Origin: JAFECT01 sp963838235
Lineage (GTDB): Bacteria; Pseudomonadota; Alphaproteobacteria; Caulobacterales; Caulobacteraceae
Reading direction: 5' to 3'
DNA: 64,000 nucleotides
Assembly (NCBI GenBank): GCA_963838235.1
Contig: CAWIQJ010000005.1
Span: forward strand, 930,001-994,000
Below the pieces are notes generated by a model that was not told the origin of the DNA, made no database searches, and worked only from the letters and a program-made list of their open reading frames with translations. Each line of letters opens with the position of its first letter. Position 1 is the stretch's first letter. The translations under genes and the position numbers were made by a program. Below, piece after piece: positions 17,058-26,213 of this stretch.

Positions 17058-19037
17058 ATGGCTCCGACGCGCCTCTTCGTCCTGCTCGCTGCCGCCCTGG
17101 TCTGGTTCGGGGCCATGCCCGCGCGGGCGGCCGACCTCACATCGTTCGGCGACAAGACCATCGGCTTGAAATGGCAAACCCACGGCGCACATCTGGGCGA
17201 CCTTGTGCTGATCGACGCGATGAACGGCGTGTCCACGCCGATCACCGCGCCCTTCCGCCTGACCCTTGCCGACGGCAAGACGCTCGGCCTCGAACAGCTC
17301 GACCTCACCGCGGCGCCGACGCGCGCCACCTTGCCCGGCGACCCCAAGGCCTCGCGCGCGTCCGAGACGCAGCCGCGCGAGACCCTAACCTTCGTCTTCG
17401 CCGACCCAGAGAATCGCTTCCGCGTCACCTGGCGGCTGATCCAGCCGGACGCTGCGCCCTACCTGCGCGAGGAGGTTATCATCACCGCCGTGACCCGCGA
17501 CGAGGCGGTCACGCGGGTAGACCTGTTTCAGGCCAACGGCCAGGACGCCGAGGTCGTGGGCAACACCGCGGGGTCGCCGATCGTCGCCGGGCGTGACTAC
17601 TGGCTGTTCGAAGACCCGCTGTCCCAGAGCGACGTGAACCTGCGCCACGGACGGTTTCAGATGTGGGTGGACCGCACCCTGCCGCTGATCAAGGATCAGC
17701 CGGTCAGCTATTCGGCGGTGGTGGGCGCGACGGCGCCGGGGCAGTTGCGGCGCGATTTCCTGGCCTATGTGGAGGCCGAACGCGCGCATCCCTACCGCAC
17801 GTTCCTGCACTACAATTCCTGGTACGACATCGGGTACTTCACCCGCTACGGCGAGGCCGAGGCGCTGGACCGCATCCACGCCTTCGGTGAACAACTGACC
17901 GTCAAGCGTGGGGTGAAGCTCGACTCGTTTCTGTTCGACGACGGTTGGGATGATCGAACCGGCGGCTGGGGCTTCAGCAAGGACTTTCCCAACGGCTTTC
18001 GCCCGCTTCGCGACGCCGCGGCGAAGTATGGCGCGGCGCCGGGCGTGTGGCTGTCGCCCTGGGGCGGCTATGGTGAGCCGAAGGCGCAGCGCGTCGCGGC
18101 GGGGAGGGCCAAGGGCTATGAGATCATCGACGGCGGTTTCGCCCTGTCGGGGCCGCGGTATTACGACAACTTCCACGCCGCAGCGCTGAACCTGCTGGAG
18201 AACCAGGGCGTCAACCAGTTCAAGTTCGACGGCACTGGAAACGCCGACAAGGTGGTGCCCGGTTCGCGGTTCGACAGCGACTTCTCTGCCGCGCTGAGCC
18301 TGATCGCCGACCTGCGTCGCGCCAAACCCGATCTGTTCGTAAACCTCACCACCGGGACCTATCCGTCGCCGGCCTGGTTGCGCGTGGCCGACTCGATCTG
18401 GCGCGGCGGCGAGGACCACGACTTCACCGGCGTCGGAACGTCGCGCGAGCGGTGGATCACCTATCGCGACCGCGAGGTCTATCAGAACGTGGTGATCGCG
18501 GGTCCGCTCTATCCCTTGAACGCCCTGATGCTGCACGGCATCATCTACGCCCAGCACGCGGAAAACCTGAACACTGACCCGGGCCAGGACTTCGCCAACG
18601 AGGTGCACAGCTATTTCGGCAGCGGGACCGAGTTGCAGGAGATGTACGTCACGCCGTCCCTGCTGAGCGAGGCCGACTGGGACACCCTCGCCGAGGCGGC
18701 GCGCTGGTCGCGCGCCAACGCCGACGTGCTGAAAGACACGCAGTGGATCGGCGGCGATCCCGGCCGCCTCGACGTCTACGGCTGGGCCGCCTGGGCGCCG
18801 CGCAAGGGGATCATCACCCTGCGCAACCCCGACGCGCGGCCGCGGAGCTTCATCCTGGACGTGGGCGCCGCCTTCGAGTTGCCGGCGGGGGCGCCGAAGC
18901 GTTTCCGTGTCCACGAGCCCTGGAAGCACGCGGCGCCGACGCAGGTTCGGACCGTGACGGGCGGTGAGCCCGTGATGCTCCGGCTGAAACCGTTCGAGGT
19001 GCTGACCCTGGAGTGTAAGCCTCTCAAAGGCCGATGA
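17058..19037 (+). CDS. Secreted GH36-like glycoside hydrolase (alpha-galactosidase-like)
   Basis: 659-residue protein with a signal peptide (LFVLLAAALVWFGAMPARA, cleavage after ARA), so periplasmic or exported. A beta-sandwich N-terminal region of about 230 residues precedes a TIM barrel with HYNSWYDIGYFTRYG, DSFLFDDGWDDRTGGWGFSK, the putative nucleophile strand in FKFDGTGNADK, and WRGGEDHDFTG, then a C-terminal beta domain ending near PFEVLTLECKPLKG. The strand signatures and layout match clan GH-D (GH36/GH31-related) retaining alpha-galactosidases and relatives. Substrate is uncertain. The gene stands alone with about 90 bp before tetR; no polysaccharide utilisation partners are adjacent. 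Confidence 0.75.
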   Translation: MAPTRLFVLLAAALVWFGAMPARAADLTSFGDKTIGLKWQTHGAHLGDLVLIDAMNGVSTPITAPFRLTLADGKTLGLEQLDLTAAPTRATLPGDPKASRASETQPRETLTFVFADPENRFRVTWRLIQPDAAPYLREEVIITAVTRDEAVTRVDLFQANGQDAEVVGNTAGSPIVAGRDYWLFEDPLSQSDVNLRHGRFQMWVDRTLPLIKDQPVSYSAVVGATAPGQLRRDFLAYVEAERAHPYRTFLHYNSWYDIGYFTRYGEAEALDRIHAFGEQLTVKRGVKLDSFLFDDGWDDRTGGWGFSKDFPNGFRPLRDAAAKYGAAPGVWLSPWGGYGEPKAQRVAAGRAKGYEIIDGGFALSGPRYYDNFHAAALNLLENQGVNQFKFDGTGNADKVVPGSRFDSDFSAALSLIADLRRAKPDLFVNLTTGTYPSPAWLRVADSIWRGGEDHDFTGVGTSRERWITYRDREVYQNVVIAGPLYPLNALMLHGIIYAQHAENLNTDPGQDFANEVHSYFGSGTELQEMYVTPSLLSEADWDTLAEAARWSRANADVLKDTQWIGGDPGRLDVYGWAAWAPRKGIITLRNPDARPRSFILDVGAAFELPAGAPKRFRVHEPWKHAAPTQVRTVTGGEPVMLRLKPFEVLTLECKPLKGR

Positions 19038-19098
19038 CGCACGGCGCGCCAAGGCCCCGCCTCTGGTCAGAGTTGCCCTAACGTTAGCTTCCTGGCTA

Positions 19099-19115
19099 AG
19101 TGACGGGCAGTCACT
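19099..19115. promoter_or_regulatory. Inverted repeat, likely TetR operator
   Basis: AGTGAC (19099-19104), 5-nt spacer, GTCACT (19110-19115), 12 bp upstream of the tetR GTG. Position and symmetry fit an autoregulatory operator for the adjacent TetR-family regulator controlling the whole import operon. Confidence 0.55.
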
Positions 19116-19127
19116 CAGAGGCCCGCC

Positions 19128-19760
19128 GTGTCCGTAGCCCTTCAAAAACCCGTCCGCTCCCAGCGCAAGCCCAAGGGCGAGGGGCATGTGCGGCGGGGCG
19201 AGATCCTGCTCGCGGCCGAGAGGATCTTCGTGGAGTACGGTTACGAGGGGGCGACGATCCGCAAGATTGCGGACGAGGTGGGGGTTTCCTCGACGGCCCT
19301 CTACATGCACTTCCGCGACAAGAGCGAGATCCTGCTGGAGATCTGCCAGACGGCGTTCGAAGAGCTGATGGCCCAGCACGTCGAGATCAAGGCCCTGGCC
19401 GAACCGCCGGCGACCAAGGTGCGCCACATGCTCGACGCCTACATGGCCTTCGCCTTCGCCAACCCGAACGCCTATCGGCTGGTGTTCTGCGCCCGGCCGC
19501 AGGAGTCGCACGAGAACGAGGGCACGGCAGCGCAAAAGCTCGGCAAACAGGTGTTCGACAGCTTCGTCGAGATTGTGGGCGAACTCGGCGCCACGGGACG
19601 GTTGAAGGCGGACACTCAGGTTGCGGCCCAGGTGCTGTGGGGCGGTTGCCATGGCATCGTGGCACTCATTATCACCAAGCCCTATTTCCCGTGGGCCGAC
19701 CGCGCGGCGCTGACGGCGGCGATGCTCGACGCCCTGTTCGACGGCTTGGTCGCGGCGTGA
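19128..19760 (+). CDS. TetR/AcrR-family transcriptional regulator
   Basis: 210-residue repressor-type protein. The helix-turn-helix lies in AAERIFVEYGYEGATIRKIA and VGVSSTALYMHFRDKSEILL, the TetR_N pattern; the C-terminal ligand domain covers about 85-205. The start is GTG 19128, directly after a 17-bp inverted repeat likely to be its operator. Its stop overlaps the next gene's start (GTGA), so it heads a four-gene operon with the binding-protein-dependent importer genes. The ligand is presumably related to the imported compound; this is inference from context. Confidence 0.88.
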   Translation: MSVALQKPVRSQRKPKGEGHVRRGEILLAAERIFVEYGYEGATIRKIADEVGVSSTALYMHFRDKSEILLEICQTAFEELMAQHVEIKALAEPPATKVRHMLDAYMAFAFANPNAYRLVFCARPQESHENEGTAAQKLGKQVFDSFVEIVGELGATGRLKADTQVAAQVLWGGCHGIVALIITKPYFPWADRAALTAAMLDALFDGLVAA

Positions 19761-20569
19761 TCCGACGGGCGGCCGCGGCGGCCTTGCTGCTTTCACTCGG
19801 ACTTGCCTCTCCGGCGATCGCGCGACCGTTGCGCGTGATGTCGGTGGATCAGTGCTCGGATCAATTCGTGCTGGCCTTGACGCCGCGGAGCGAGATCGTC
19901 GGTGTCTCGCCGCATGCGCGCGATTCCGACGCGTGGCTGCGCGCTGCGGCGCGCGGCCTCACCATCCGAAGGCCGACCCTGGAGGAGGCCCTGGCGGCCC
20001 ATCCGGACGTGGTGGTGAGCTACTGGACCGCCGATGGACGGCTCGCGGACGCATTACAGGCCCATGGCGCGCACGTGGTGCGCATCGAGGACGCGCACGA
20101 CTTCGACGGCATACGGCTCAACATCCGCCGTGTGTCGGCGGCGCTCGGGCGAGCGCCGGTCGGCGAGGCGATGGTTGCGAGGATGGACGCGGAACTGGCC
20201 GCGAGCCGCGGCGCCTGGGGCGGCCGCAGCGCGCTCTATCTGACGCCCGGCGGGTTCACCGCCGGACCCGACACGCTGGTGGGCGCCATCATGGCCGGCG
20301 CGGGCCTCACCAACGCGGTGCGTGCACCGGGCTACGGACCGATTTCGCTGGAGCGCCTGACCCTCGACCCGCCCAACCTGTTGGTGCTGGGCTTCTTCGA
20401 CGATATCGCAGGCGACCGTTGGGAGCCGGGACGCAGTCCCCTGATCGACCGCCTGGCAAAGGGGCGCACGGCGGCGCGGTTGCCCGGCGCGTGGCTCGGT
20501 TGCCCGGCCTGGTTCGCCGCCGACGCGACCGCCCAACTCGCGCGCGCCGCGCCGAAGGTCGCGCGATGA
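19757..20569 (+). CDS. Periplasmic substrate-binding protein, BtuF/FecB class (cobalamin/siderophore/heme-type)
   Basis: 270-residue class III periplasmic binding protein with a signal peptide (AAAAALLLSLGLASPAIA). The mature part begins RPLRVMSVDQCSDQFVLAL and has the long central helix arrangement of BtuF-like proteins (ALAAHPDVVVSYW, RRVSAALGRAPVGEAMVARM). GTG 19757 overlaps the tetR stop. It should deliver a metal chelate (cobalamin, heme or siderophore) to the downstream permease; the ligand is not identifiable. No TonB-dependent receptor or cobalamin riboswitch is seen beside it. Confidence 0.82.
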   Translation: MIRRAAAAALLLSLGLASPAIARPLRVMSVDQCSDQFVLALTPRSEIVGVSPHARDSDAWLRAAARGLTIRRPTLEEALAAHPDVVVSYWTADGRLADALQAHGAHVVRIEDAHDFDGIRLNIRRVSAALGRAPVGEAMVARMDAELAASRGAWGGRSALYLTPGGFTAGPDTLVGAIMAGAGLTNAVRAPGYGPISLERLTLDPPNLLVLGFFDDIAGDRWEPGRSPLIDRLAKGRTAARLPGAWLGCPAWFAADATAQLARAAPKVAR

Positions 20570-21552
20570 AACGCATCGGTCTAGACCTACTGTTGATCGC
20601 CATCCTGATCGCGGCGCTCGCCGCCGGCGTTACGCTCGGCGAAGCGCCGTTGTCCGCGGCGCAGTACGCCCAGGCGTTTGCGCATCCGTCGTCTGCGGCT
20701 GGCGAGGTGTTGTGGTCGATCCGGGCGCCGCGCGCGGTTGTGGCGGCTCTGGTCGGCGCGTGTCTCGGTCTGTCCGGAGGTTTGTTGCAAGGGCTGTTGC
20801 GCAATCCTCTGGCTGATCCCGGCGTGCTGGGAGTCTCAGCCTGCGCGGCGTTGGGCGCCGCGGTGGCGATCGTCGCGGGGTTCGCGCTCGCGCCCGGCGG
20901 GGTCGAGGTTGCAGCCCTGGTCGGCGCGGTCGTGGGCGGCGGCCTGCTGGTGATGTTCGCGGCGCGGTTTCCTGAGCCGGAGGCCCTGATCCTGTTCGGC
21001 GTCGCCCTGTCGAGTTTCGCCGGTGCGCTCATGGCGCTGGTGTTCAACCTGTCGCCGTCGCCCATCGCCACGGCCGAAATCCTGTCCTGGCTGATGGGGT
21101 CGGTGGAGAACCGGTCCTGGGTCGATGTGGTCGCGGTGGCGGGGCCGCTGGCGCTCGCGAGCGTGTTGAGCGGGTTGGCCGGTCGCGCCTTGCGCGCGCT
21201 CACACTCGGCGAGGAGACCGCGGCGACGCTCGGGCTCGACATGCCGCGGCTCAAGCTCATCGCGGTGATCGCCGCTTCGATCGCGGCAGGCGCGTCGGTG
21301 GCCGTGGCGGGCGTGATCGGCTTTGTCGGCCTCGCGGCGCCGCATCTGGTGCGCGCGGCGGTGCGCGAGGATCCGGCGCGGCTCTTATTTCCGTCCGCGC
21401 TGGCCGGCGCGGTGCTGCTGGTGCTCGCCGATATCGCCGCGCGGATCATTCCGACGCAACAGGAACTCAGGCTCGGCGTGTTCACCGCCCTGGTCGGCGC
21501 GCCGCTGTTCGCGCTCATCGCCTGGCGCGCGGCGCGGAGCTGGCGCACATGA
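20566..21552 (+). CDS. FecCD/BtuC-family ABC transporter permease
   Basis: 328-residue inner-membrane permease with about ten hydrophobic segments. FecCD hallmarks: SIRAPRAVVAALVGACLGLS, GGLLQGLLRNPLADPGVLGV, and VAVAGVIGFVGLAAPHLVRA, the last being the coupling-helix region contacting the ATPase. ATG 20566 overlaps the upstream stop (ATGA), and its own stop overlaps the ATPase ATG, so the importer subunits are translationally coupled. Confidence 0.9.
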   Translation: MKRIGLDLLLIAILIAALAAGVTLGEAPLSAAQYAQAFAHPSSAAGEVLWSIRAPRAVVAALVGACLGLSGGLLQGLLRNPLADPGVLGVSACAALGAAVAIVAGFALAPGGVEVAALVGAVVGGGLLVMFAARFPEPEALILFGVALSSFAGALMALVFNLSPSPIATAEILSWLMGSVENRSWVDVVAVAGPLALASVLSGLAGRALRALTLGEETAATLGLDMPRLKLIAVIAASIAAGASVAVAGVIGFVGLAAPHLVRAAVREDPARLLFPSALAGAVLLVLADIAARIIPTQQELRLGVFTALVGAPLFALIAWRAARSWRT

Positions 21553-22307
21553 CGCCTGCGTTGGAACTGAAGGGATTGTCCGTCGCACTCGGCGGCCGCG
21601 AGGTGGTGTCGAACGTGTCGGGCGTGGTTCAGCCCGGAAGCTTCGTCGCGGTATGCGGCCTGAACGGGTCGGGCAAGACGACCCTGTTACGCGCGTCGCT
21701 CGGGCTTCTGCCCAAGACGTCGGGCGAGGCCTTGCTGTTCGGTCGGGATCCTCACGCCCTGAACCCCGCGGAACGCGCGTCGCTGGTCGGCTATCTGGCG
21801 CAGGAGCGCCGCATCGCCTGGGGGCTGTCGGCGCTGGCTGTGACCGAACTCGGCGCCCTGACCGCGCCGCCGGCGCAGGCTCGCGAGCGGGCGCTGAAGG
21901 CCCTGGCCGACGTGGGTATGTCCGACCTCGTCGACCGCAGCGTGTTCAGCCTGTCCGGCGGCGAGCGGGCGCGAGTGCTGCTGGCGCGGCTCTTGGCGTC
22001 GCGCGCGCCCTTGCTGGTGCTCGACGAGCCGATCGCCGGCCTCGACCCGGACGCTCAGCTGATGACGCTGGAGCTGCTCAGGGCGCAGGCGTCAGCGGGC
22101 GTGACCGTGGTCGCGACGCTTCACGACCTTCTCCTGTGCGAGCGGTTCGCCAACTTCGTGCTGGTCTTGGACCGCGGTCGGGCCGCCGCGTGGGCGCCGC
22201 CGTGCGAAGCCCTTGCGCCGCCCCTCTTGGCCGAATGCTTCAACCTCGACGCCGAATGGGTCGCAACCTCGCGCGGACAGTTCCTCTCGGCGAAACGGTT
22301 GCGGTGA
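21549..22307 (+). CDS. ABC transporter ATP-binding protein (FecE/BtuD-type)
   Basis: 252-residue ATPase of the metal-chelate importer. Walker A CGLNGSGKTTLLRASLG, signature LSGGERARVLLARLL, Walker B LLVLDEPIAGLDPD, and H-loop TLHDLLLCERF are intact. The last 187 bp overlap, on the opposite strand, the coding sequence of the lytic transglycosylase, an unusually long convergent overlap. The C-terminal part after about residue 190 (CEALAPPLLAECFNLDAEWV) is normal for the family, so the overlap is not due to a lost stop in this gene. Confidence 0.9.
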   Translation: MTPALELKGLSVALGGREVVSNVSGVVQPGSFVAVCGLNGSGKTTLLRASLGLLPKTSGEALLFGRDPHALNPAERASLVGYLAQERRIAWGLSALAVTELGALTAPPAQARERALKALADVGMSDLVDRSVFSLSGGERARVLLARLLASRAPLLVLDEPIAGLDPDAQLMTLELLRAQASAGVTVVATLHDLLLCERFANFVLVLDRGRAAAWAPPCEALAPPLLAECFNLDAEWVATSRGQFLSAKRLR

Positions 22308-24682
22308 CGGCCGTGGCCCTTCAGCGCTGCGGTGCAGTCGATCACCACGTCATGGCTCCGCGCCGCGCGCACGGGATGCGCTTCGGGTTTCCACTTAGGC
22401 GGATCGATATAGACCGACGGATCGGGCGTATAGCCGACCGTGCCGGTTGATCCGCCCGAGGGCGGCGGCCCGCCGACGACGCCCTGCAGTCCATTGGGCG
22501 ACGCACTGGCGGGCGGGATGGAGACGATCGGACCACCCGCGCCGGCGTAGGTCGTTCCCGACGGCGGCTGGGTGTAGCCGTAGGCGCCGCGCTTCAAGTC
22601 CTCGGCCGTGGTCAGGGGCGCCGAGCCGCCGGCGAGGCGTGCGCGATAGACCTCGGTGGTCTCGATCGTGCGCATCACATAGTTACGCGTCTCGGTGAAC
22701 GGGATGCACTCGATGAAGTCGAGCGGATCGGTCGTCCCGCCGCGCGGGTCGCCGCACTGCTCGGCCCACATCGGCGGCCGCGTGGGCCCGGCGTTGTAAC
22801 CGGCCGAGGCCATCACATACGAACCGCCGTAGGTCGCGATCATCTGGCCCAGCTCATAGGCGCCGAGGCGCATGTTGTACTGGGCGTCGTACAGCGACGC
22901 CTCGTTCCACGGAATGCCGAGACGCGCCGCATCGTGGCGCGCGGTGGCCGGTTCGAGCTGCATGATGCCGCGCGCATTGGCGTTGGACCGCGCCGCCGGC
23001 CACAGGTTCGATTCCTGGCGCGCGATCGACAGGGCATATGCCGGCTCGGCCGAACCGGGCGACTCGGGCACCGACAGGATCGGATAGCCGCGCTCGGCCA
23101 GGATGAAGCCGCGCTGGGCGCCGATGCGGATCACCCGCATCGAGAGGTCCTGGTCGCCGGCATAGCGCGCCATATCGACCAGCAATGCGGTCTCCTCCGC
23201 GTTGGGAAGGGTCTCGGCGACGGCGAGGACGTAGCTGCGGAACAGGTCGCGTTCGCCGGTCTCAGCCAGCATGCGCGCGGCGCGCACCGAGGCGCGGCCT
23301 TCGAAGCGGTCGCGATCGGCCTGGGTCGGGATCGGGTCACGCGGCAGGGTGAGGGTCTTCACTCCGGCCTTCTCGGCAGCGAGCTGGCCGTAGAACGAGG
23401 TCAGGTACTTGGCGCCGTCCTGGTAGAAGCTCGCGGCGGTGGCGGCGTCGCCGCGCGTCTCGGCGGCGCGCCCGCGCCAGTAGTCGGCGCGACCCTGGGT
23501 GATCGGGGTCGATGACACTTTTTGGAGCACGGCGAAGTGCGCGTCGGCGCCGGCCGGGTTGTGCAGCTTAGTCAGCTCGATCCAGCCGGCGAAGAACTCG
23601 GCCTCCACCAGCTTTTCACCCGACGTAAAGCCGTGGTTGGTCATGGCCGCCAGCGCGGTCTGCCAGTCGTGGCTCCTCAACGCGGCGTTGTAGTAGTTGC
23701 GCCGCTCGAGCCACAGCTTCTCGGCGATGTCGTCGTCGGCGGGCGCGGCGGGGAAGCTGTGCACCAGGTAGAACCCGGTCGTCTCCATGCTGCGGTCGCG
23801 CAGATAGTGCGCGCGCTCGAACGCCAGGGCCGAATCGTCGGCAAGGCTCGCCGGCACCGCGGAGGGCGCAACGTAGCGGCCCTGACGCAAGGCGGCGCAG
23901 GCGTCGGCCAGCGCACGATACTCGGCGGGCAGAAGCGGCAACAGTTGCTGCACCGCCGGCCCCTGGGGCCCGAGCAGCAGGATGTCGAGGCGGCGCTCGT
24001 GGTCGGACACGTCGAGCCAGGCGCCGAAGCGGCCCAGCATGCGCGCCTGCACATCGGCGTCGAACAAGTGGTTGCGCCACCAATCCTTGATCAGGGCCTG
24101 GGCTTCCGGAACGCGGGCCTTCGCCTGCAGGGCGTCGGCGAGCGTGATGGCGCCCTCGGCGGTCTGGGGCGGGGCGCCGTCGAACCAGTTGATCGTGCGG
24201 TCGGGATCCATTGCGCCGGCGGACATGGCCCGTTCTGCGGCGGCTTGGCGTTGGTTCGCCCGCGGCCAGCCGGCGAGGTCGCGGCGCGCGCCGTCGAGCT
24301 CCAGGAAGCTCATCCGATTGCCGAACGCGTCGACCTCGGCCCAGCGTACGATCATCTGGGCGACCGGATCGGAGAGCTGGGTGCGGAAGGTCTCGGCCCG
24401 GACCTGGTCGTTCGCATGCACCGCCGCCAGGGCCTGGGCCAGGGCGGTGGAGTCCGCGGCGCTCAGGGACGCAGGGTGGTAGGCCATGGCCGGCGTGCCG
24501 TAGCCCGGCGTGGAGGTGGGCGTCGGCATCGGCGCCTGGGGCTGGGCCGACGTCGGGGCGGGCGACGACGCAACCGGGCTCGCCGCCTGGTCGGGCGAGG
24601 GCGCCGGCGAGGTCTGGGCCGCGGCTCCCGTGGCGAGAAGGGCCGCCAGGGCCACGATCAGAGACTTCACGAAAGGCGTCAC
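22121..24682 (-). CDS. Soluble lytic murein transglycosylase (Slt-type)
   Basis: 853-residue periplasmic enzyme cleaving the MurNAc-GlcNAc bond of peptidoglycan to 1,6-anhydro products. A signal sequence (VALAALLATGAAAQ) and a Pro/Ala/Ser-rich linker precede a long alpha-helical superhelical U-domain. The catalytic SLT domain carries YALSIARQESNLWPAARSNA with the catalytic Glu, GIMQLEPATA, and AGYNAGPTRPP. GTG 24682 has GGAGGA directly upstream and is preferred to a TTG at 24712. After a Pro/Gly linker the protein ends in an approximately 65-residue His/Arg/Lys-rich tail that is encoded opposite the end of the ABC ATPase gene; a stop in that region may have been lost. Confidence 0.87.
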   Translation of the reverse strand: MTPFVKSLIVALAALLATGAAAQTSPAPSPDQAASPVASSPAPTSAQPQAPMPTPTSTPGYGTPAMAYHPASLSAADSTALAQALAAVHANDQVRAETFRTQLSDPVAQMIVRWAEVDAFGNRMSFLELDGARRDLAGWPRANQRQAAAERAMSAGAMDPDRTINWFDGAPPQTAEGAITLADALQAKARVPEAQALIKDWWRNHLFDADVQARMLGRFGAWLDVSDHERRLDILLLGPQGPAVQQLLPLLPAEYRALADACAALRQGRYVAPSAVPASLADDSALAFERAHYLRDRSMETTGFYLVHSFPAAPADDDIAEKLWLERRNYYNAALRSHDWQTALAAMTNHGFTSGEKLVEAEFFAGWIELTKLHNPAGADAHFAVLQKVSSTPITQGRADYWRGRAAETRGDAATAASFYQDGAKYLTSFYGQLAAEKAGVKTLTLPRDPIPTQADRDRFEGRASVRAARMLAETGERDLFRSYVLAVAETLPNAEETALLVDMARYAGDQDLSMRVIRIGAQRGFILAERGYPILSVPESPGSAEPAYALSIARQESNLWPAARSNANARGIMQLEPATARHDAARLGIPWNEASLYDAQYNMRLGAYELGQMIATYGGSYVMASAGYNAGPTRPPMWAEQCGDPRGGTTDPLDFIECIPFTETRNYVMRTIETTEVYRARLAGGSAPLTTAEDLKRGAYGYTQPPSGTTYAGAGGPIVSIPPASASPNGLQGVVGGPPPSGGSTGTVGYTPDPSVYIDPPKWKPEAHPVRAARSHDVVIDCTAALKGHGRHRNRFAERNCPREVATHSASRLKHSAKRGGARASHGGAHAAARPRSKTSTKLANRSHRRRS

Positions 24683-24784
24683 GCGTCCTCCACGACGGTT
24701 GCAGCGATACAAGGGGGCCCTTACGCTTTACGGGCAACAGTTTGGCCGCTTCGTGACGTGGCCGCCAGCCTTTAAGGGCGGAAG

Positions 24785-25669
24785 ATGACAAGACCCCTGT
24801 TCAAGGGCGTGCTGACCGCGCTCGTCACCCCGTTTCGAGAGGGCGTGTTCGACCCCAAGGCCTTTGCGGACTTAGTGGAGCGCCAGATCGACGCAGGGGT
24901 GGACGGCGTGGTCCCGGTGGGTACGACCGGCGAGGCCTCGACGCTGTCTGTGGCCGAACATCACCGGGTGGTTGAATTGTGTGTGGAGGTAGTCAACGCT
25001 CGGGCGAAGGTGATCGCCGGCTGCGGCGGCAACGATACCGCGAAGGTCATCGCCCTGGTCCGCCACGCCAAGACCGTGGGCGCGGACGCCGCCCTGGTGG
25101 TGACGCCCTACTATAACCGCCCAAGCCAGGAGGGCCTCTTCCGACACTACGCGGCGATCAATGAAGCGGTGCAGCTGCCGCTGATTCTCTACAACGTGCC
25201 CTCGCGCACCGGCCTCGACATGTCCAACGAGACGGTGACACGGCTCGCCGCCCTGCCCAACGTCATGGGGATCAAGGACGCGACCGCCGACATGACCCGC
25301 GCCGGCCTGATGCGCCTGGAGGTCCCGGACGACTTCGCGATGATCTCGGGCGACGACGGAAGTTTTCTGGGTTACGTCGCGTGCGGCGGCGAGGGCGTGA
25401 TCTCCGTCACCGCCAACGTGGCGCCCGAGGCGATGGTTGCGCTGTGGCGCGCGGCCGAGAGCGGCGACTCCAAGGGCGCTCTCTATTGGCAGGACCGTCT
25501 CATCCGCCTGCATCGCGGCCTGTTCCTCGACGCTTCGCCGGCGCCGACCAAGTACGCGCTGAACCGGCTGAACCTCTGCACCGAGGAGGTCCGCTTGCCG
25601 CTGGCGCCTTGCGCCGACGCGGTCAGGCCCCAGATCGACGACGCCCTGCGCGACGCGGGCCTGATCTGA
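24785..25669 (+). CDS. dapA: 4-hydroxy-tetrahydrodipicolinate synthase
   Basis: 294 residues, the usual DapA length. It condenses pyruvate with aspartate semialdehyde in the lysine and meso-diaminopimelate pathway. Visible: FKGVLTALVTPFREG, the GTTGEASTLS motif, catalytic Tyr in YYNRPSQEGL, YNVPSRTG, and the Schiff-base Lys in GIKDATADM. It follows the divergent transglycosylase gene and precedes smpB by one base, so dapA-smpB are probably co-transcribed, an arrangement common in alphaproteobacteria. Confidence 0.96.
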   Translation: MTRPLFKGVLTALVTPFREGVFDPKAFADLVERQIDAGVDGVVPVGTTGEASTLSVAEHHRVVELCVEVVNARAKVIAGCGGNDTAKVIALVRHAKTVGADAALVVTPYYNRPSQEGLFRHYAAINEAVQLPLILYNVPSRTGLDMSNETVTRLAALPNVMGIKDATADMTRAGLMRLEVPDDFAMISGDDGSFLGYVACGGEGVISVTANVAPEAMVALWRAAESGDSKGALYWQDRLIRLHRGLFLDASPAPTKYALNRLNLCTEEVRLPLAPCADAVRPQIDDALRDAGLI

Positions 25670-25670
25670 C

Positions 25671-26141
25671 ATGGCAGCGCCCACGCTCGCAACCAAGGGA
25701 ATCGCGGAGAACCGGCGCGCGCGCTTCGACTATTTCATTGAGGACCGGATCGAGGCCGGGCTGCAACTCACCGGCACCGAGGTGAAGTCGCTGCGCAACG
25801 GGCGCGCCAACATCGCGGAGTCCTACGCGGCGGTGAAGGGGCGCGAGATCGAGCTGGTCAACGCCGACATCCCTCCCTACGGCAATGCGAACCGCTTCAA
25901 CCACGACCCCCGGCGGCCTCGGAAGCTGTTGTTGCACCGCAAACAGATCGACCGCCTGATCGGTGCGGTCCAGCGCGAAGGCCGCACCCTCATCCCCCTG
26001 CGGCTCTATTTCAACGACAAGGGAATTGCAAAACTCGAGCTGGCCCTGGCCACCGGCAAAAAGAACCACGACAAGCGCGAGGCCGTCGCCGAGCGCGACT
26101 GGCAACGGGATAAGGCGCGTTTGATGCGGGATAAGGGCTGA
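25671..26141 (+). CDS. smpB: SsrA-binding protein SmpB
   Basis: 156-residue trans-translation factor that binds tmRNA and delivers it to stalled ribosomes. Landmarks: IAENRRARFDYFIEDRIEAG, LTGTEVKSLRNGRANIAES, NADIPPYGNANRFNHDPRRP, RKLLLHRKQI, and the basic C-terminal tail (KNHDKREAVAERDWQRDKAR). Lies one base after dapA. Confidence 0.96.
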   Translation: MAAPTLATKGIAENRRARFDYFIEDRIEAGLQLTGTEVKSLRNGRANIAESYAAVKGREIELVNADIPPYGNANRFNHDPRRPRKLLLHRKQIDRLIGAVQREGRTLIPLRLYFNDKGIAKLELALATGKKNHDKREAVAERDWQRDKARLMRDKG

Positions 26142-26213
26142 AAGGCGCTCGACTGGCCTGCAACGCGGAGTTACAATGGGACGGTGTTTTCGTCTCTAGG
26201 AGGAGGCTTGGTG

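Noticed and set aside
19038..19127. Cobalamin riboswitch before the importer operon
   Set aside because: The leader is only about 90 bp, too short for the roughly 200-nt aptamer, and contains instead a TetR-type inverted repeat.
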